Assembly (NCBI RefSeq): GCF_021869535.1
Contig: NW_026262734.1
Location: forward strand, 74,338,339-74,402,338
DNA: 64,000 bases
Reading direction: 5' to 3'
DNA from: Mytilus californianus
Lineage: Eukaryota > Mollusca > Bivalvia > Mytilida > Mytilidae
Shown: one piece after another, positions 45,721-57,560 of the stretch
Numbering within the stretch: position 1 is the stretch's first letter
Layout: each line of letters starts with the position of its first letter
Program-made: the position numbers and the translations under genes
The notes under the pieces: generated by a model
The model's database searches: none
What the model saw: the letters and a program-made list of their open reading frames with translations, nothing else
What the model was told of the DNA's origin: nothing

Positions 45721-47757
45721 TATATTTACATTCAGTATCTGACAGCATTTTTTTTTTAACAGGATCCTGCATGTTATAAAAGAACAAAGATGTTGATCAA
45801 ATTTACCTAACAGTGCAGCATACAAGAGATGTAATATCATACATGTGCTGAATGTAGGACTCCCTAGCCTTTCTGATTGAAAAAAAGATTCCCTGGCAGA
45901 CAGGAACAACTATTAGTGATGACTTTTTTCAAATGTTACTGCACAGTCATGTAGTGGACCGATTACATGTACTACTATCAATGTGATACTAAAAAATGGT
46001 TTTGTAAGAGAGAAAATGACATGTGCTTATCCTGACTGTGAAAACACCACATTATTGTAGTTCAAATATCATAGTTCATATGCCAAACTTGATGTACATG
46101 TGTATGCGATTTTTGTGCAAGTGATGGTGACATCATTGAACTAAGAATAAATACAAGACTCCGCATTCAATCTATTGAATTTGAAACAGAAGTGGCAGTT
46201 GTGCAGAGACTATACAGATAAAAATGCAAATAAATATCTTGTGTTCAACTTCATTTGTCTTCTTTACGTTTACAAAGTATACATGTACATAATTTTTACA
46301 TACATGTATAACAATATGATGATGTAGTATGATTGCCAATGAGACAATGATTTACATGTATGACTATCATTGGAAGGCCACTCTATAATATCTTTGTATA
46401 TCATGAGAATGGAAATGCTACCTTTGTAGCATAAAGGTAGCATAATGTAAAAAAAGGGAAAATGTTCATTTATTCAACAACACTCCTGTGAATATATAAC
46501 TTGACAGTACTGAAGGCAAAATATTTCGTTTCACAAATTCCTTCCTCTCCTCGGAAAATATCATATTTAATTGTTTACATGAAATGACAAAATGTGTAGA
46601 ATAAGAAGCAAGAAATGTTCACTCTACTTGTACACTACTAGTCGCTCATATTAGTCATCATCTATGTTTGTTTCAGTCCTTTAGCAATGGTGCTTGTTTA
46701 TATTTATCTGTTGTGTTGTGTTGTTTCAGTTTTACGTGTCCTCATTCTGTGATCACTGTTTCACCTCGCCTATTTTGAAAAATGTTAATGCAAATATTTT
46801 CTGCAATAAATTGAAAAGGCACAGCTGCTATGACTATTCAGAAATGTGAGGTATATGTCAATGAGACAACAACCACAACGACAAAAATATTCTTTGCACA
46901 TCTATGAATGTTTAAGAATTCTTGTGGAGGTCAAAAGCACATAACGTGTACTTATATATTGGTGACCTGGTACATGTATGTACCTATTGATGCATTCCGT
47001 CCTAAACATAAATTGTGTGAAGAGACCAAGCAGTTTATATGCTTATAAAAAAACTGATATTAAAATGAATTCCTGTATAACAAATTCCGGGAATGAGACT
47101 ATTTTATTTAAACCAGATGAGATATTAGTGGTAAAGGTTTAAACAGAAGCAGGAGATATCAAGGGGCAATACAAAAAGTACAAGGTCATGTAACACAGAT
47201 AAAAAAATGACAAATGAAAAAATAACAGCCCACATAGCACTGCACCGAAACATAAACCCACAAAAGATCAGATAAAACTTGTCTTCAATTTTAAATCTTT
47301 CTAATTTCAAACTCGAGTTTCACTACCCGATAGGAAAGAATAAAGATAAGGATGTTGCAGTACTTCTGTGGTCTATGAAACAGAACATTAAAATTCTACA
47401 GTTTAGCAGAGCATTTTACTGTACTTATGATACACGTTGTTTTTAATCAGGGTCTGTGATATTAAGTCTATAAAAAACTACAAATAATGACAGATTCATA
47501 TTCAATCTTTCATGACAGCAAAAATAGTGATTTCGACAACACTGTACATAATGTACGTTCATTTAGGAAATTCATGCAAAGGTTCCACAAATAATGAAAT
47601 TGTAGGTCAATCAAAAATTAATCCTTTAAATCCGTTTTCCACGAGACAAAATTCTACTGGCTACATATTTTTTTTATATAAAAAAGTTGCTTTCTGATTT
47701 CTTTTTTTGACATGTTAAATGACTATTTTTGATCCTGATTGAATACTATAGTAGAAT
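45721..47757. other. Intergenic stretch with two repeat traces
   Basis: About 2 kb. At 46315-46375 (GATGTAGTATGATTGCCAAT, GAGACAATG) and 46845-46880 (GAGGTATATGTCAATGAGAC) there are short traces of the GATGTGG repeat family. A minus-strand frame of 137 codons at 45496-45909 overlaps the satellite and is not convincing. No exon recognised. Confidence 0.45.
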
Positions 47758-48223
47758 GTAGGACAGTAAGTCATAGGACAAAAAGTCACGGACGAAAAGT
47801 CACAATTCAGTTTTGAGATTATTTTTCTCTGAACAAGAAAACACTAATTTTAAAAATAATTTTTTGATTTTTTATTGAACTATAATATATGAAGCAACTT
47901 TGTAATTAAAATTTATTCAATAAATATCAATGATGATCAAATAATTGTTATGATAACAAAATGTCAAAGTGGTTTGGCACTTAAATGGCTTCATGGTGCC
48001 AAGAAATATATTACCTGCATGATTAAAATTTAATAATTTTTCATTTATCAAGGCTTATGAACAATTTCCTGAACTTAAAAATGAATAAATGTAAAAAAAG
48101 ATATTATTTGAAGATCTTTCTCTTATATATTCAAACAATTGTCAATAAATTATTTGTGACTTTTTGTCCTATCCAATTTGTGACTTTATGTCCTGTGACT
48201 TTTTGTACTGTGACTTTCTGTCC
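47758..48223. mobile_element. GGACAAAAAGTCAC inverted-repeat element, copy 2
   Basis: Same structure and orientation as 43122-43590: left TAGGACAGTAAGTCATAGGA, right TGTGACTTTCTGTCCGTTTA. Internal sequence is collinear (ATCAATGATGATCAAATAAT, CTTCATGGTGCCAAGAAATA). Similar length (about 466 bp), so the copies derive from one mobile unit. Confidence 0.8.
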
Positions 48224-48866
48224 GTTTACCCTATTCATAGTATAGCCCAGTGTTTCTGTTAAAATAAAGTTCTGGTCATGGTTAAAATAATGTCAGAATT
48301 TGTTTAGTTGTAAAAACAATTACCAAGTAATAATCCACTTAGAACTTCACCTCCGGCAAAATTCAGGTGATCGGAGGGCAATAAATTGCGTAATCGCACA
48401 CCTGTGAATCCACAGTCACAACTCTAAGGAAATAATGGCCGGAAAATCATAATTTCACTGTGTAATTTAGAAGCAAACTTTAGCAAAGAAATGTTTCTTG
48501 TAATATCATGATCATTACCAGATTTTACTTTTTAAATTGAAAGAAATGCCGAAAAAAAGAAAAAAATATTTTCTCAATCAAATACATTAAAAAAAATACA
48601 ACTATTTCAAGTAGTTTTTTAGAAAAAGAATTTATTTGATCTGAAATAAGTTTTCCTATTACTTTTCTTGATAAGCTATCGAGGTTATTCATCCCTGACT
48701 TGTCTATATGTTGTAGAATAATTATCGACGAGAATCTCATTCCGGGCCGCGTTTTTTAACGGGATTTCACGGAGTTGCCAATCTCTGTGTATATATGTCT
48801 CTGATATAACATATGCATATTTATGTAATAGGCTTTATCGATGCTGTAACATACAATATGTTTAAC
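48224..48866. other. Intergenic stretch sharing a 36-bp block with 44218-44253
   Basis: TTGCCAATCTCTGTGTATAT followed by ATGTCTCTGATATAAC at 48777-48812 is the reverse complement, with one mismatch, of the sequence at about 44218-44253. Otherwise non-coding; a 71-codon minus-strand frame at 48525-48740 is Lys/Phe-rich low complexity. Confidence 0.45.
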
Positions 48867-48989
48867 TAAATGATTTTTTAATATTAATAAATAGGGAATA
48901 AATTCCACAACGGCTTGCCATAGATCCTATTTATATGGCAAGCCGTTGTGGAATTTATTCCCTATTTATTAATATTAAAAAATCATTTA
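48867..48989. repeat. Perfect palindrome with 56-bp arms
   Basis: Left arm 48867-48922 and right arm 48934-48989 are exact reverse complements around an 11-nt loop (GATCCTATTTA). The arms contain AATTCCACAACGGCTTGCCA and an AATATTAATAAATAGGG end that leads into the AATATT array. A third copy of the right arm stands at 49191-49246. Confidence 0.95.
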
Positions 48990-49650
48990 TTAACATTAAA
49001 TATTATTTTTTAATATTAATAAATCGATTTTTTAATATTAATAAATATTTTTTAATATTAATAAATAGGTAATTTTTAATATTAATAAATGGGTTTTATT
49101 TATTAATATTAAATATTCAATTTTTTAAAATTAAATATTCGATTTACTAATATTAAAAAATAATTTGTAATATTAAAAAATAGATCTTTATGGCAAGCCG
49201 TTGTGGAATTTATTCCCTATTTATTAATATTAAAAAATCATTTATTAATATTAAATATTATTTTTTAATATTAATAAATCGATTTTTTAATATTAATAAA
49301 TATTTTTTAATATTAATAAATATTTTTTAATATTAATAAATAGGTAATTTTTAATATTAATAAATGGGTTTTATTTATTAATATTAAATATTCAATTTTT
49401 AATATTAAATATTCGATTTATTAATATTAAAAAATAATTTGTAATATTAAAAAATAGATCCTATTTATTAATATTAAAAAATCATTTTTTAATATTAATA
49501 AATCATTTTTTAATATTAAAAATTCATTTTCTAATATTAATAAATGGTCTTATTTTTTAATATTAAAAAATGAATATTTAATATTAAATATTCAGCTTGA
49601 TTTTTTAATATTAAAAAATCATTTTCTAATATTAATAAATACGCCACCTA
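48934..49650. repeat. AATATT palindrome array, about 30 short units
   Basis: The core TTAATATTAA recurs every 14-25 bases, flanked by either TTTT/AAAA or TTTA/TAAA halves, with short variable words between (CGAT, AGGTAA, GGGTTTTAT, TTCAA, TTCGA, CATTTT). A block of about 257 bp (48934-49190) is tandemly repeated (49191-49455), each starting with TATGGCAAGCCGTTGTGGAA. A less regular tail runs to 49650. Confidence 0.85.
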
Positions 49651-50877
49651 TATATAAGAGTTGTTTGAGCGCTTTTATATACGATGACCATACGTTACTG
49701 CAAGCATGTAGCTGAACTAGATCAGTGGAAAATATGAATAACAAAAATATCTACGAAACACCGGCTTTTATCCTGCTATCAACAAATTGTTGCATAAATA
49801 ACAAGTTCAAAAATAAAGTTTTGTTTATTTTTACTTGTACAAATAAAGCCTCTTGTACTCCACCTCCATATTGAGCAAACGGTAATGAGAATATTTCTGT
49901 TTCTGCCGTGACAGTTCAATTTCGATCAACTTCGCGGTCAGCGGTTAAAACTATGTAGATATCTTTAAAAAATGTAAAAATTCAGACTTGGATTTAAAAA
50001 CTAACCATTAGAGCGTCAGTTATAAATTGTAGGATATAAACAATAAATGTACATTGTCGGAAATACTAAATGTATGTGTACTCGCCGGTACGTCTAAACA
50101 CTGCTAAGGAGTCCTTAGTGCACTAAGGACGTATACTATGCCACTAAGGACTAGATGGGGTGCTGTTACATGTATTATTTTTCCATATTAAGTTAGAGAT
50201 TGATATTTAATGCATAAATTAAAAATATTATAGAAAAATAATCACAAATAAACGAGTTATTAAGCATTGTTTAAGCACTTGCCCATTTTTCTTTGATATG
50301 CCGAAAATCAGTGAACCGATTGACACGTGCCATATAACATAACAACTGAATGAACAATCATAATCTTTTTATTTTAAGTAATTAACAATTGTATCGAAAA
50401 GATTAATGCTTAATAATTTATAATTAAATATGTTGTTCTTATTTGCAATGATTAAAAGGACAAATAATTTTATTTATTTTTTTTTTCTTTCTCGACAAAG
50501 TTATATTTGCCATTTGTGCACGACTTAATTCCGACAATGTGATGTGAAAATATGCTTTTTCATGATGTGAAAATAATCATTTTTTGTAATACAAGATAAT
50601 TTGAATACTTTATACCTAAATCTATCACGTGTAAAAATGAAAAAAAAAACAAGGATTTGTATAGTATATTACTATACAAATCCTTGAAAAAACCAACAGA
50701 AATATTTTCAAATATAATTTCTTTAAATCTATTTTTTCTTTAAGAAGAACAAGTATGTCAGAATATTTCTTTATTCTCACAAACCAAATTACAAAGGTAT
50801 AGAGATAATTATACATATTTCAATACAATTACATAAATAAATAATGTACGAAAGTAGATAGAGGCATTCACAATTCT

Positions 50878-52900
50878 TCACCCAGAAAAGTGCAATTTGT
50901 TATTGATCTCCTTAATAAGTTTACATAGTTCGTTCAGTTCTGTACGTTTTTTAGAATTCATTAAGTCATAAAACTTCAATGTGTTTGGTCTATTTCTATA
51001 GTAAAATGCAATACATTGTTTTCTACAATTATCAAAAGCTGAACAATTAAAAATGTAATCGTATTCATCACCAATGGCATCTGAATTACACAATACACAT
51101 TTTCTGTTTTCTCTTTCTATGTTTTGCCATCTTCCAGTTTCTATTGGAAATTTCATGTTCAAAGTTCGAAATTTAAGAAATAAGGATATCTGCCTGTCAT
51201 CCAAAATATTTAAATATTTCTCAAACTCCAAAGTATCTTTAAATAAACGATAATTTAATGCTTTTGGTGATTCCTGTAGGCTTGCTTGCCATTTTGTTTG
51301 AATTGATCTATTAAATTCTGTTTGATGGTTACATGTAGCCATGTTTTATTTACAAAATAGATATTGTTCCATACATATGACAAGCCACACGTGTCTTAAA
51401 TTGATTTGACTTGTTTTAACCATAAAATATTTGTACCATATTTGACAGTTGCTAAGTTATACAAAATATAAGGCAATTTGTCATGTTTTCCAGTTACCAA
51501 TAATTTATCATTCGTAACTTGATTGAAATATCTAATGGATATCTTCCCAATTCACCATCAATCATAAAATCAGGAGTAGACTTTTTTACTCCAAGTAATA
51601 TTTTACAAAATTTAATATGAACCCTCTCGATTATTGAATTATTTCCAAAACCCCAAACTTCACACCCATACAGAAGTATTGGTTTCACAATTTTATCAAA
51701 TAGATCAAGTTGGCATTCAATTGACAGATTATGTACTCTACCTTTTCGAATAATATCGTACATAGCATGTGTTGCTTTTTCACATTGCTTTTTTTTAGCT
51801 CTTGAAAAATTTCCTGACCTAGACAGTAATACACCAAGATAAGTAAATTCACTCACAATATCTAGTATTATATTATCATACTTAAAAACAATATTCTGCG
51901 GTAGTCTACCTTGTGAAAAAATTACAATCTTACTTTTTTGCACATTTACTTTAAGTTTCCATAACTCACAATATTCATATAAGGAGTCCAGTTGTCTTTG
52001 TAAATCTATCTGAGATTCTGCCATTAAGACAGTATCGTCAGCATATAAAATGACAAACAATTTTAAATAAACATTTAACTCTATTTCTAACTCATCAGAG
52101 ATAGTGCACAAACCTTCTATATTATTATTCTGTAAAAACAATTCCAGATCGTTTAGATAAATGGAAAAAAGCAAAGGAGAGAGATTCTCTCCCTGCCTAA
52201 CACCAATGGAACAAGGGAAAAATTCAGAAAAATCTGATCCAAAGTGAATACGTGATTTGATATTATTGTACATGTTGACAATAACGTTATACATCTTTCC
52301 GTTAATCGAGTGTTTTATAAGTTTTGACCAGAGACCAGACCGCCAAACAGTATCAAAAGCTTTCGCAAAGTCCACGAATGCACAATATAGTTTCTTCTTT
52401 TTCCTCTTTAGCAACTCAAATAATATGTGAATAACAAATATATTGTCTACTGTGGAATAACCTTTTCTGAAGCCAGCCTAGTTTTCACTTAATAATAAAT
52501 AATCCTCTAAGAAAGAACTCAATCTAAAATTTAAGACAGATGTGAAAAGTTTTCCCAGGCAGCTGAGTATAGTAATTGGTCTATAATTTTGGGGATCAGA
52601 TTGGTCACCCTTGTTTTTATAAAAAGGTATAATATTTCCCATAAGCCATATTTCAGGTAAAGTACCAGAATCAAAAATCATATTAAAAAGTTTCACATAA
52701 ACGGGTATAAAAATGTGTGATGTGCTTTTAATAAATTCATTGATTATTAAATCATCGCCACTGGCCTTTCCGTTTTTCAATTCTCGTATAGTTTATTACA
52801 CTTGCTAATCTCTTCTGCGGTAATTTCTGAATTCAAAACTTCATTTACACCTTGAAGGAAATCCGATTTGTATTTTTTTAACCAAATTGTCTGTTTAAGA
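50878..52900 (-). pseudogene. LINE (non-LTR) reverse transcriptase ORF2, broken
   Basis: Minus-strand reverse transcriptase of a non-LTR retrotransposon. From 52880 down: E-I-T-A-E-E-I-S-K-C-N-K, a frameshift near 52797, ELKNGKASGDD, NIIPFYKNKGDQ, NYRPITILSCLGKLF, then TAG (52478-52480) and AGFRKGYSTVDNIF, CAFVDFAKAFDTVWRSGLWS (motif A), GVRQGENLSPLLFSIYLND (motif B), LYADDTVLMAES (motif C), LLYGCEVWGFG and ELGRYPLDISIKLR. A frameshift and stop follow at 51494-51500, a further TAA near 51400, and a last open part 50878-51342 with C-V-L-C and E-Y-D-Y-I-F-N-C (zinc-knuckle-like). The upstream endonuclease is absent. At least four lesions. It lies inside the inverted-repeat element. Confidence 0.88.
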
Positions 52901-52934
52901 TATTGTATGAAATAATGACTATGTTGTATGTGCT

Positions 52935-53045
52935 TTACTCATTGTTGAAGGCCGTACGGTGACTTATAGTTATTAACTCCTGTGTCATTTTGTCTCTTGT
53001 GAAGAGTTGTCTCATCGCCAATCATACCACATCTTCTTTCTTTTA
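52935..53045 (-). repeat. Dispersed GATGTGG repeat, reverse copy
   Basis: TGTTGAAGGCCGTACGGTGA to GAGTTGTCTCATCGCCAATC, ATACCACATCTTC. It borders the truncated 5' side of the LINE, which may mark where that LINE was cut. Confidence 0.65.
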
Positions 53046-55409
53046 TTGGTTGCATGTAGTAAACATTTATTATCATATTGAAATCGTTTTTGTCCAGTAA
53101 CACATTGCTTAACGTCTTCATATATGAAAATAAATTTAGATATATTGCTCTGGAAACAAATCTATTATTTACAAGAAATAATTACAAAATACTCTTGAGA
53201 ATCTGAAAAAAACATGAATAAAATTTTAACGACTTATTCAGTGCCAAGTTAAATCAAAATTGATCACTGAAATATAATCTTAAAAACTATTCATTTATTA
53301 GTATCCAACTTTTCCAATATTGTCGATTAAACACAACAGATAGCAGGATTCCCGTGTAATCAGTTATGTAATTTGACACGTGTCTAACGGTTCATTGATT
53401 TTCGGCATATCAAAGAAAAACAGGCACGTGTCTAAACAATGTTGAATAACTAATTTATTTGTGATTATTTTTCTATAAAATTTGAAATTTATGCATTAAA
53501 TATCAATATCTACAATAATATGAAAAGACATTACATGTAATAGCACCCCATCTAGTCCTTAGTGGCATATCATAAGTCCTTAGTGCACTAAGGACTCCTT
53601 AGCAGTGTTTAGACGCACCCGTACTCGCTACTAAGAAAGAAGAGAAAACCTGGAAAAGAGTTGCTTTTCGTTCTGTTTCTAAATCTTGAACAAAATAAGT
53701 TTGATTTTAACAGGTAAATGTAATTACAGGTGACCAGATTATCAAAGCTATACCTGTTATATTCATGATATTGTTAATATTTGACATACGTTTAATTTCA
53801 ATAACAACTACCCCCAATAAATGGCAAGCTGACATAACAGGAAAAAAGTAATAAAAGTTATTTTTATGACTATTCAAAACAATAAATTAATTCATACACG
53901 AAAACGAAATTTTGAAAGATTTATATTCTTACGGTTGCTGTTACCGGCTTTTATCCTGCTATCAACTAATTGTTGCATAAATAACAAGTTCAAAAATAAA
54001 GTTTTGTTTATTTTTACTTGTACAAATAAAGCCTCTTGTACTCCACCTCCATATTGAGCAAACGGTAATGAGAATATTTCTGTTTCTGCCGTGACAGTTC
54101 AATTTCGATCAACTTCGCGGTCAGCGGTTAAAACTATGTAGATATCTTTAAAAAATGTAAAAATTCAGACTTGGATTTAAAAACTAACCATTAGAGCGTC
54201 AGTTATAAATTGTAGGATATAAACAATAAATGTACATTGTCGGAAATACTAAATGTATGTGTACTCGCTACTAAGAAAGAAGAGAAAACCTGGAAAAGAG
54301 TTGCTTTTCGTTCTGTTTCTAAATCTTGAACAAAATAAGTTTGATTTTAACAGGTAAATGTAATTACAGGTGACCAGATTATCAAAGCTATACCTGTTAT
54401 ATTCATGATATTGTTAATATTTGACATACGTTTAATTTCAATAACAACTACCCCCAATAAATGGCAAGCTGACATAACAGGAAAAAAGTAATAAAAGTTA
54501 TTTTTATGACTATTCAAAACAATAAATTAATTCATACACGAAAACGAAATTTTGAAAGATTTATATTCTTACGGTTGCTGTTACCGGCTTTTATCCTGCT
54601 ATCAACTAATTGTTGCATAAATAACAAGTTCAAAAATAAAGTTTTGTTTATTTTTACTTGTACAAATAAAGCCTCTTGTACTCCACCTCCATATTGAGCA
54701 AACGGTAATGAGAATATTTCTGTTTCTGCCGTGACAGTTCAATTTCAATCAACTTCGCGGTCAGCGGTTAAAACTATGTAGATTTCTTTACAAAATGTAA
54801 AAATTCAGACTTGGATTTAAAAACTAACCATTAGAGCGTCAGTTATAAATTGTAGGATATAAACAATAAATGTACATTGTCGGAAATACTAAATGTATGT
54901 GTACTCGCTACTAAGAAAGAAGAGAAAACCTGGAAAAGAGTTGCTTTCCGTTGTTTCTAAATCTTGAACAAAATAAGTTTGATTTTAACAGGTAAATGTA
55001 ATTACAGGTGACCAGATTATCAAAGCTTTACCTGTTATATTCATGATATTGTTAATATTTGACATACGTTTAATTTCAATAACAACTACCCCCAATAAAT
55101 GGCAAGCTGACATAACCGGAAAAAAGTAATAAAAGTTATTTTTATGACTATTCATAACAATAAATTAATTCATACACGAAAAAGAAATTTTGAAAGATTA
55201 TATATTCTTACGGTTGCTGTTTTTTTTTATCTTTTTCTCTAATCTTTTATTCTAATAATCACTTTTTACATTGACTTGCATATTTTAACACACGACAAAC
55301 TCATAATCCAGTGATAAGAAAACTGTTTTTTTGATTAAATTTAAGAAAGGACTTATCTTTTTATACGACCGCAAAAAAATTTTTGTGGTCGTATATTGGT
55401 ATGACGTTG

Positions 55410-55444
<35 letters not shown>

Positions 55445-56274
55445 CGGCGTCGTCCGGCGTCGTCCGAAGACACATTGGTTTTCGCACTCTAACTTTAGTT
55501 TAAGTGAATGGATCTTTATGAAATTTTACCACAAGGTTCAATACCACAAAAGGAAGGTTGGGATTGATTTTGGGGGTTATGGTAATAACAGTAAAGGAAT
55601 TAGGGGCCAAAAAGGGGCCAAAAATAAGCATTTTTGTAACTTCCAGACATAACTTGTGTGTTAGTGTATGGATCTCTCTGACATTGTACCACAAGGTTCC
55701 ATATCACTAAAGGAATGCTGGGATTGATTTTGGGGGTAATTGCCTCCAAATTTTAGGAATTAGGGGCCAAAAAAGGGGCAAAAAACAAGCATTTTTCTAG
55801 TTTCATGCCAATAACTTGTGTGTAAGAGTATGGATCTTTCTGAAATTGTACTACAAGGTTCCATATCACAAAGGGAAAGCTGGGTTTGAGTTTGGGGGTA
55901 ATTGCCCTAAACGTTTAGGAATTTGGGGCCAAAAAGGGGCCAAAAAACACATTTTTTTCTAGTTTCCAGACAATAACTTGTGTTCAAGTGTATGGATCTC
56001 TCTGAAATTGTACTGCAAGGTACCATACCACAAAGGGAAGGCTGGGATTGAGTTTGGGGGTGATGAATCATAATGGGGGTTCAAAAAATTTTGGGGGGGG
56101 ATTTATTTTTTTTTCCTTTTTTTTCTTTTTTTCCTTTTTTGTTTCTTTTAAAATTTTCCATTTTAAGTTGGTTATTTCTGATTTATATTTAAAATCAAAT
56201 AATAATGATATGGTAGGAGATACACACCAAACAGGATGTGTAAATTATTATATAATAAGTATTGTGCAATAGCA

Positions 56275-56480
56275 AGAAATTTTCAATTGCACAGTATTGC
56301 ACAATAGCAAGAAATCTTCAATTGCACAGTATTGCGCAATAGCAAGAAATCTTCAATTGCACAGTATTGCGCAATAGCAAGAAATATCCAATAGCACAAT
56401 ATTGCGCAATAGCAAGAAATTGTCAATTGTACAGTATTGCGCAATAGCAAGAAATATTTAATAGCACAGGATTGTGCAAA
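56275..56480. repeat. 35-bp array with ATTGCGCAAT palindrome
   Basis: Unit ATTGCGCAATAGCAAGAAAT, CTTCAATTGCACAGT, about six copies, inside the complete ATACGACC element. ATTGCGCAAT is palindromic. Single traces of it stand at the same place in the copies at 21395 and 24360. Confidence 0.9.
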
Positions 56481-56519
56481 AGAAGATACTTCCTATAAAT
56501 TGCTTATTTCTTGACCAAT

Positions 56520-57560
56520 TTCAATGGGGTTTTATTCTTGATTTCATGGGGTTCTTTAATATGCTGAATCTAACCGTGTATTTAGTTTTTGGATTTTGGG
56601 CCCCGTTTTTAAATTGGTCCACATTGAGGGTCCAAAGGGTCCAAAATTAAACTTTGTTTGATTTCATCAAAAATTGAATTATTGGGGTTCTTTGATATGC
56701 CGAATCTAACTGTGTATTTAGATTCTTAAATTTTGGTTCCGTTTTCAAATTGGTCTACATTAAGGTCCAAAGGGTCCAAAATTAAAGTTAGTTTGATTTT
56801 AACAAAAATTGAATTCTTAGGGTTCTTTGATATGCTGAATCTAAACATGTATTTAGATTTTTGATTATGGGCCCAGTTTTCAAGTTGGTCCAAATCGGGG
56901 TCCAAAATTAAACTTTGTTTGATTTCAACAAAAATTGAATATATGGGGTTCTTTGATATGCTGAATCTAACCATGTATTTAGATTTTTGATTTTTGGGCC
57001 CCGTTATCAACTTTGTCCACATTGAGGTCAAAAGGGTCCAAAATTAAACTTTGTTTGATTTCATCAAAAATTGAATTATTGGGGTTCTTTGATATGCCGA
57101 ATCTAACCGTGTATTTAGATTCTTAATTTTTGGTTCCGTTTTCAAATTGGTCTACATTAAGGTCCAAAGGGTCCAAAATTAAACTTAGTTTGATTTTAAC
57201 AAAAATTGAATTCTTAGGGTTCTTTGATATGCTGAATCTAAACATGTATTTAGATTTTTGATTATTGGCCCAGTTTTCAAGTTGGTCCAAATCGGGGTCC
57301 AAAATTAAACTTTGTTTGATTTCAACAAAAATTGAATATATGGGGTTCTTTGATATGCTGAATCTAACCATGTATTTAGATTTTTGATTTTTGGGCCCCG
57401 TTATCAACTTTGTCCACATTGAGGTCAAAAGGGTCCAAAATTAAACTTTGTTTGATTTCATCAAAAATTGAATTCTTGGGGTTCTTTGATATGCTGAATC
57501 TAACCATGTATTTAGATTTTGGATATTGGACCATAATAGGTGAATGTCCAATTTAAAATT
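56520..57560. repeat. 132-bp units in a 397-bp higher-order repeat
   Basis: Unit landmarks: GGGTTCTTTGATATGCTGAA, TGTATTTAGATTTTTGATTT, GGTCCAAAATTAAACTTTGT, TTGATTTCAACAAAAATTGA. Three variant units (about 132-133 bp each) form a block repeated at an offset of 397 bp (56726-57031 against 57123-57428 nearly identical). Confidence 0.9.

Larger units (their letters stand above)
50086..53620. mobile_element. 3.5-kb element with ~250-bp terminal inverted repeats and 8-bp target duplication
   Basis: GTACTCGC is duplicated at 50078-50085 and 53621-53628, and the uninterrupted copies of the 640-bp repeat show the empty site with one GTACTCGC. Left end CGGTACGTCTAAACACTGCT; complement of the right end GGGTGCGTCTAAACACTGCT. 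The arms match for about 250 bp, roughly 85% by eye, and include AAGGAGTCCTTAGTGCACTA, a palindrome (GTCCTTAGTGCACTAAGGAC), and TTGATATGCCGAAAATCA. No transposase seen; the interior is a dead LINE and a dispersed-repeat fragment. The superfamily is unresolved; 8-bp duplications occur in hAT, P and Merlin groups. Confidence 0.9.
49766..55222. repeat. Three-copy 640-bp tandem duplication, split by a transposon
   Basis: Each copy starts ACCGGCTTTTATCCTGCTAT and ends TCTTACGGTTGCTGTT. Copy A is 49766-50085 continued at 53629-53942; copy B is 53943-54582; copy C is 54583-55222. B and A/C differ by only a few bases. The first copy is interrupted after GTACTCGC by the element at 50086-53620. A 63-codon frame repeated at 53866 and 54506 spans a copy junction and is not likely a gene. 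Confidence 0.92.

Noticed and set aside
48934..49650. CRISPR-like reading of the AATATT array (repeat plus variable spacers)
   Set aside because: Units are self-complementary and variable, spacers are 2-9 bases and recur, and the genome is eukaryotic.
53866..54697. Two identical 63-codon frames with a hydrophobic, signal-like segment
   Set aside because: They span the junctions of the 640-bp tandem copies and have no splice or homology support; duplicated DNA alone explains their identity.
56726..57428. Two near-identical 101-codon minus-strand frames
   Set aside because: They arise from the 397-bp higher-order repeat; the codons follow the DNA repeat, not a protein family.
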